A stretch of 64,000 nt of DNA. Origin: Sphingomonas cannabina (GTDB lineage: Bacteria > Pseudomonadota > Alphaproteobacteria > Sphingomonadales > Sphingomonadaceae). The DNA lies in NCBI RefSeq assembly GCF_021391395.1, contig NZ_CP090059.1:843501-907500 (forward strand), given 5' to 3'. The notes beneath the pieces are model-generated. The model did no database searches, had not been told where the DNA came from, and was given only the letters and a program-made list of their open reading frames with translations. Below are positions 60,134 through 64,000 of the stretch, one piece after another (positions within the stretch are counted from its first letter, which is position 1; each line of letters begins with the position of its first letter). The position numbers and the translations under genes were made by a program.

Positions 60134-61420
60134 TCAGCGCCGGTTCGAGGCCAGTACCTCGCGAAACACCGAGTCGCTGCCATCCACATCCTTTGCCGGC
60201 GCCAGCCCGAGCAGGTCGTGGAGCAGCGCATAGACGTCGACGTTATCGAACGGCGCGAGCTGCTTGCCGCTCGCGAAGGCCGGGCCATTGGCAAGGAACA
60301 GCGCCGCCATCTCGGGCGCGGCGTTGTCATAGCCGTGGGCACCGCCGGTCGAGCCGGCGGGCGGCGCCTTCTCCAGCACCTGCCAGCCCGTCTCGGCAAG
60401 ACAGAGATAGGGTGGCACGCGCGGGTTGGCGCCATAATGGAAGCGCGCCGGGATCTCGGCCTTGCGCCAGCATTGCATATGTTCGTGCGGCTTGAGCAGC
60501 TTCGCCTCGAGGCTCGCCTCATGTCCCGGCACCGCGGCGAGGCTGGCATAGGGACCGGCCTCGACCACACGATAGTCACCCGCGGTCAGCAGGCGATCGA
60601 GCGCGATCGTCCGCTCGCTGCTCGTCGCCGCCATGCCGTGATCGGCGACGATGACGAGGTTGGCCGGCTGGCCGAGCGCCGCCAGCCCGTCGACCAGTGC
60701 GCCGATCTCCCGGTCGACGTCGGCGATCGCCGCGTTGGTCCGCGCATCGTCGGGGCCATAGACGTGGCCGGCGGTGTCCACTTCCTCGAAATACATGGTC
60801 GCGAACCGCGGCCGGATCGCCGCCGGTCGGCGCATCCAGTCGAGGATGGTGTTGACGCGCTGCCCGGGCGCGATCGCTTCATTATACTGCTGCCAGTCCG
60901 AAGGCCGCGTGCCGCCGGTCACCGTATAGGGCCATTTCGCTGCCTTGGTCCCGCCGACCGGCACGTTCGATCCGGGCCAGAACATCGTCGCGGTGCGCAC
61001 GCCCGCCTTCTCGGCATCGACCCAGATCGGCGTCGCCTCGTTCCACCAGAAGGGATCGTCGCTCGCCATGGTGAAGACCTCGCCCGGCCGGCCCGCATCC
61101 TCCATCTTGTTGGCGACGATGCCGTTGCGGTCGGGCCTCAGCCCGGTGACCAGCGCATAATGATTGGGGAAGGTCTTGGACGGGAAGGACGGCCGCATCG
61201 CCGCCCGCACCCCGTTCGCCGCCAGCTTCGAGAGATTCGGCGTGATGCCGCGATCGAGATAGTCGGCGCGGAAGCCGTCGATCGAGACGAGGATGGTGAC
61301 CGGCGCGCGCGCCTCGGCGACGGCGGCGGAGGGCGCGACCGGCGCGCTCGCGGGCGCGGTGACGCAGGCTTGCAGGCAGGCGGCGAGCGCCACGGCGGCG
61401 AGACGGGAGATCCAGCGCAT
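60134..61420 (-). CDS. nucleotide pyrophosphatase/phosphodiesterase-like lipoprotein
   Basis: This 428-residue exported hydrolase of the alkaline-phosphatase superfamily has a lipoprotein signal (AAVALAACLQAC). Metal ligands and nucleophile fit NPP enzymes: ILVSIDGFRADY, Thr in PSFPSKTFPNHYALVTG, FEEVDTAGHVYGPDD, VADHGMA, and GAHGYDN. It should cleave phosphodiester or pyrophosphate bonds of nucleotides or related substrates in the periplasm. The ATG at 61420 has AAGGG upstream; an earlier ATG would place 15 polar residues before the signal. Confidence 0.92.
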   Translation of the reverse strand: MRWISRLAAVALAACLQACVTAPASAPVAPSAAVAEARAPVTILVSIDGFRADYLDRGITPNLSKLAANGVRAAMRPSFPSKTFPNHYALVTGLRPDRNGIVANKMEDAGRPGEVFTMASDDPFWWNEATPIWVDAEKAGVRTATMFWPGSNVPVGGTKAAKWPYTVTGGTRPSDWQQYNEAIAPGQRVNTILDWMRRPAAIRPRFATMYFEEVDTAGHVYGPDDARTNAAIADVDREIGALVDGLAALGQPANLVIVADHGMAATSSERTIALDRLLTAGDYRVVEAGPYASLAAVPGHEASLEAKLLKPHEHMQCWRKAEIPARFHYGANPRVPPYLCLAETGWQVLEKAPPAGSTGGAHGYDNAAPEMAALFLANGPAFASGKQLAPFDNVDVYALLHDLLGLAPAKDVDGSDSVFREVLASNRR

Positions 61421-61484
61421 ACGCGCGCCCTTGCCAGCGCTTCGCGGCGATCCTGTGACATTCATGATGGCGGCGGAACGGGTC

Positions 61485-61670
61485 TCAGCGGACGGGATCG
61501 CCGACCAGCATCGCCGGCTGCTTGGGACAGCGGCGCTCGGCGGAGAGCATCGGCGGCAGGGTCGGACATTTCTGCTCCGCGGTCGGCTGCTGCTCGACGC
61601 GCGCGGTCGTCGCGGCCGCCGCGGGAGCGGTCCAGACGATCGAGAGCAGAAGGAGGCCGCGAACAGTCAT
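61485..61670 (-). CDS. small exported protein, hypothetical
   Basis: This is a 61-residue frame with a signal-peptide-like start (MTVRGLLLLSIVWTAPAAAA) and a short mature part with two cysteines (QKCPTLPPML, RRCPKQPAML). It lies between the pyrophosphatase and ychF genes on the same strand. No good ribosome site is seen, and an upstream ATG at 61712 is possible. Conservation would be needed to be sure that it is a gene. Confidence 0.45.
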   Translation of the reverse strand: MTVRGLLLLSIVWTAPAAAATTARVEQQPTAEQKCPTLPPMLSAERRCPKQPAMLVGDPVR

Positions 61671-61756
61671 GGTCGGATAATACACCGTCGCGTGCAGAAG
61701 GGGAAGCGTCATCCGCCCATGGGGTCGTCAGCACACTGCCTTCGAGTTGATCCGGT

Positions 61757-62857
61757 TCAGACGTTGAAGCGGAACAGCATCACGTCGCCGTCCTGGACGA
61801 CATACTCCTTGCCCTCGGCGCGAAGCTTGCCCGCGTCGCGCGCGCCGGCTTCGCCCTTGTAGGTGACATAGTCGTCATAGGCGATCGTCTCGGCGCGGAT
61901 GAAGCCGCGTTCGAAGTCCGTGTGGATCTCGCCGGCTGCCTGCGGGGCCTTGGCGCCCTTGTGCACGGTCCAGGCGCGCGCCTCCTTGGGGCCGACGGTG
62001 AAAAAGGTGATGAGGTGCAGGAGCTCGTAGCCCGCGCGGATCACGCGGGCGAGGCCGGTCTCGGTGAGCCCCAGTTCGGTCAGGAACTCGCCGCGCTCCT
62101 CTGGCGCCATCGTCGCGATCTCCGCCTCGATCGCGGCGGAGACGATCACCGCCTCGGCGCCCTCGGCCTTGGCCTTCTCGAACACGCGCGCAGAATAGGC
62201 GTTACCGTTGGCGGCATCTTCCTCGTTGACGTTGCAGACATAGAGCACCGGCTTGGCGGTGAGCAGCTGCGCCTGCTGGAGGACCTTGGCTTCCTCGACG
62301 TCCTTCGGCTGGGTCAGCCGCGCCGGCTTGCCGTCCCGCAGCAGCTCGAGCGCTTGCCCCAGCACGCTCGCGGCGATCTTCGCCTCCTTGTCGCCCTGCT
62401 GGCCCTTCTTGACGAAGGCGGGCACGCGCTTCTCGAGGCTCTCGAGGTCGGCGAGCATCAGCTCGGTCTCGACCGTCTCGGCATCGGCGATCGGGTCGAC
62501 CTTGTTGTCGACGTGCTGGATGTCGTCGTTCTCGAAGCAGCGCAGGACATGGACGATCGCGTCCACCTCGCGGATGTTGCCGAGGAACTGGTTGCCGAGC
62601 CCCTCGCCCTTGCTCGCCCCGCGCACCAGCCCGGCGATGTCGACGAAGCCGAGTTGCGTCTCGATGATCTTGGCCGAACCGGCGATCTCGGCCAGCTTAT
62701 GGAGCCGCGGATCGGGCACCGCGACGTTCCCGACGTTGGGCTCGATCGTGCAGAAGGGATAGTTCGCCGCCTGCGCCGCGGCGGTTTCGGTGAGAGCGTT
62801 GAAGAGCGTCGACTTGCCGACGTTCGGCAGGCCGACGATGCCGCAGCGGAAACCCAT
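61757..62857 (-). CDS. ychF: redox-regulated ATPase YchF/OLA1
   Basis: This ribosome-associated P-loop ATPase has 366 residues. The N-terminus MGFRCGIVGLPNVGKSTLFNAL holds the G1 loop, DIAGLVRGASKGEGLGN is G3, and the C-terminal TGS-like domain starts around LLHLITFFTVGPKEARAWT and ends VVQDGDVMLFRFNV. The G4 motif reads NVNEED, in keeping with the family's change from GTP to ATP. The start at 62857 is the conserved one; a longer frame enters the gap. Confidence 0.97.
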   Translation of the reverse strand: MGFRCGIVGLPNVGKSTLFNALTETAAAQAANYPFCTIEPNVGNVAVPDPRLHKLAEIAGSAKIIETQLGFVDIAGLVRGASKGEGLGNQFLGNIREVDAIVHVLRCFENDDIQHVDNKVDPIADAETVETELMLADLESLEKRVPAFVKKGQQGDKEAKIAASVLGQALELLRDGKPARLTQPKDVEEAKVLQQAQLLTAKPVLYVCNVNEEDAANGNAYSARVFEKAKAEGAEAVIVSAAIEAEIATMAPEERGEFLTELGLTETGLARVIRAGYELLHLITFFTVGPKEARAWTVHKGAKAPQAAGEIHTDFERGFIRAETIAYDDYVTYKGEAGARDAGKLRAEGKEYVVQDGDVMLFRFNV

Positions 62858-62916
62858 GGATGCGCTTTCGTCTGATCTGGGAAAGCGCGCCAGATAGGGC
62901 GAATGCGCGGCGCGCG

Positions 62917-64000
62917 CTAGCCGCGGCGTCGGATCAGGCCGATCGCTTCGGTGACGGCCGCGCGGGCGAAGGCGAGCAGGCTGCCGATATAGGCGATCCC
63001 GCCAATCGCGATTAGGGTGGTGAGGTGTGGAAGCGGCGCCAGCGGTGGCAGCGCCCGGTCGACGAGCGTTACCGCGACCGCCATCATCAGTGCGGCGAGC
63101 ACCGGCGGAGTGATCGCGCGAACGAGCGCAGATAGGGTGACTCCGATCACCGGCAGCGTCCGCCAGGCGCTGATCGCGAGATAGAAGGGATAGGCCGCGA
63201 TCCACGCGACCGCGATTCCCGTCACGCCCCATTGGATGCCGATCAGGAAAGCGACCGGCAGCACGACCGCGCCCGTCGCGCTGTTGCGCGCGCTGATCGC
63301 CGGCTTGCCGCAGGCGTCGCTCGCCGGCGCGAACAGCACCTGGAGCGTCATGAACGGCATCGCCAACGCGAGCAGCGCGACGATTCGTCCCGCCTCCAGC
63401 CACTTGGGCCCCAGCACGACATGCACCAGCGGATCGGCGACCGCGGCCAGCCCCATATAGAAGGGCATCGCCACCACCATCACCAGCCGCGCGCCGGTGA
63501 GGAACGCCCGCGCGACCGATTCGCGGTCGTGCTGGATGCGCGCATAGGCGGAGAAGGCGACCTCGTTCAGCGCCGGCACGAACTTCGACACGAAGATCTG
63601 GGTCAGGAACAGGCTGGTCGTATAGATGCCGAGCCAGTGCGCATCGAGGTGACGGCCGGCGATGAACACGTCGGCCTGGCTCTGCACGAACCAGAACAAT
63701 TGCCCCGCCGCCATCAGCCCGCCGTAGCGCGCCATGCTGCCGGCGCCGCGGAAGTCGAAGCTCGGCCACATCCATGCACGGGCGGCGGTCATCATCCCGA
63801 TCGCGCGCGTCGTGAACAGCGCAAGCGGCGCGACGACCAGCGTCCACACCCCCAGCCCCGCGAGCGCGCCCGCGAGCGCGGCGATCGCGCCCGCCACCGC
63901 CGCGACGATGTTCACGGTCGCCTGCTTGCGGAAGTCCATTTCGCGCGCGAGCAGGGCGAAGGGGAGGGCGATGAACGGCGTCGTCACATAAAGCAGCGCC
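62917..64000 (-). CDS. polysaccharide flippase (WzxC-like), 5' end outside window
   Basis: This polytopic membrane protein of the MOP superfamily remains open to the window edge, so the N-terminal part is missing. About 360 residues are visible with about nine spans. Features include FALLAREMDFRKQATVNIVAAV and GLGVWTLVVAPLA, both typical of WzxC/MurJ-like polysaccharide exporters. It is distinct from the Wzx of the main locus and suggests a second polysaccharide gene set starting beyond the right edge. Confidence 0.85.
   Translation of the reverse strand, partial: ALLYVTTPFIALPFALLAREMDFRKQATVNIVAAVAGAIAALAGALAGLGVWTLVVAPLALFTTRAIGMMTAARAWMWPSFDFRGAGSMARYGGLMAAGQLFWFVQSQADVFIAGRHLDAHWLGIYTTSLFLTQIFVSKFVPALNEVAFSAYARIQHDRESVARAFLTGARLVMVVAMPFYMGLAAVADPLVHVVLGPKWLEAGRIVALLALAMPFMTLQVLFAPASDACGKPAISARNSATGAVVLPVAFLIGIQWGVTGIAVAWIAAYPFYLAISAWRTLPVIGVTLSALVRAITPPVLAALMMAVAVTLVDRALPPLAPLPHLTTLIAIGGIAYIGSLLAFARAAVTEAIGLIRRRG

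Noticed and set aside
61757..63847. A fused flippase-ychF protein read as one frame
   Set aside because: The upstream part is a shadow frame of the flippase gene; YchF starts at its conserved MGFRCGIVG.

Overview
The window is a high-GC chromosomal segment that looks like a member of the Sphingomonadaceae (Sphingomonas or a close relative). The signs are a C4-pathway 5-aminolevulinate synthase, a GcrA cell-cycle regulator, betaine-lipid genes btaA/btaB, a sphingan-like arrangement of polysaccharide export genes, an alphaproteobacterial-style cytochrome bc1 operon, and many extragenic palindromes in short intergenic gaps. No rRNA, tRNA, CRISPR array, transposase or phage gene was seen.

Layout. 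1-2.6 kb: the 3' end of hemA, then a class A beta-lactamase divergent from an AmpR-like LysR regulator. 2.7-6.5 kb: galU and ugd, which make UDP-glucose and UDP-glucuronate, followed by a secreted Calx-beta/GH16 glycosidase lipoprotein. 6.6-8.7 kb: an alpha/beta hydrolase and a divergent MarR regulator around a clear inverted repeat. 8.7-26.2 kb: a Wzx/Wzy-type exopolysaccharide locus, all on the minus strand. It runs from an undecaprenyl-phosphate sugar transferase through outer-membrane barrel, Wza-like exporter, AAA ATPase, Wzz-like copolymerase, a kinase-like protein with a ruined Walker A, a WecG/TagA transferase, Wzx and Wzy, then four family-2 glycosyltransferases, a GH10 glycosidase and an acyltransferase. 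From the ATPase onward most junctions are overlaps of one to eight bases, so this is probably one long transcript. Two related single-span small membrane proteins flank the sugar transferase.

26.3-33.3 kb: btaA-btaB (diacylglyceryl-trimethylhomoserine lipids, with a weak Pho-box candidate), rpiB-glyA-nrdR-trmJ, two tandem related small secreted proteins, a chorismate mutase and rpsD. 33.4-42 kb: divergent secreted S9 and M28 peptidases, the agmatine-to-putrescine pair aguA-aguB, then convergently an isolated pair resembling lasso-peptide maturation enzymes (asparagine-synthetase-like cyclase plus B2 protease, the latter probably read from CTG), next to a divergent MarR gene. 42-49 kb: gcrA, an ABC-2 permease, argD-argF, hslO, a DUF3617-like protein, a candidate small RNA, and queC-queE.

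49-64 kb: a secreted unknown, a Thr/Asn-rich lipoprotein, lipB, two overlapping membrane-protein genes, a GNAT gene with hemF, trmL, petABC (cytochrome bc1), apt, a repeat-containing lipoprotein, a MaoC-like dehydratase, a nucleotide pyrophosphatase-like lipoprotein, ychF, and a truncated second Wzx-type flippase at the right edge.

At least nine intergenic gaps carry long inverted repeats that fall into several sequence families. One of these repeats supplies the Shine-Dalgarno sequence of argF. The least conventional points are the GH10 gene and degenerate kinase in the polysaccharide operon, the paired small membrane proteins, the lasso-like pair without visible precursor or recognition protein, and the candidate CU-rich small RNA before queC.
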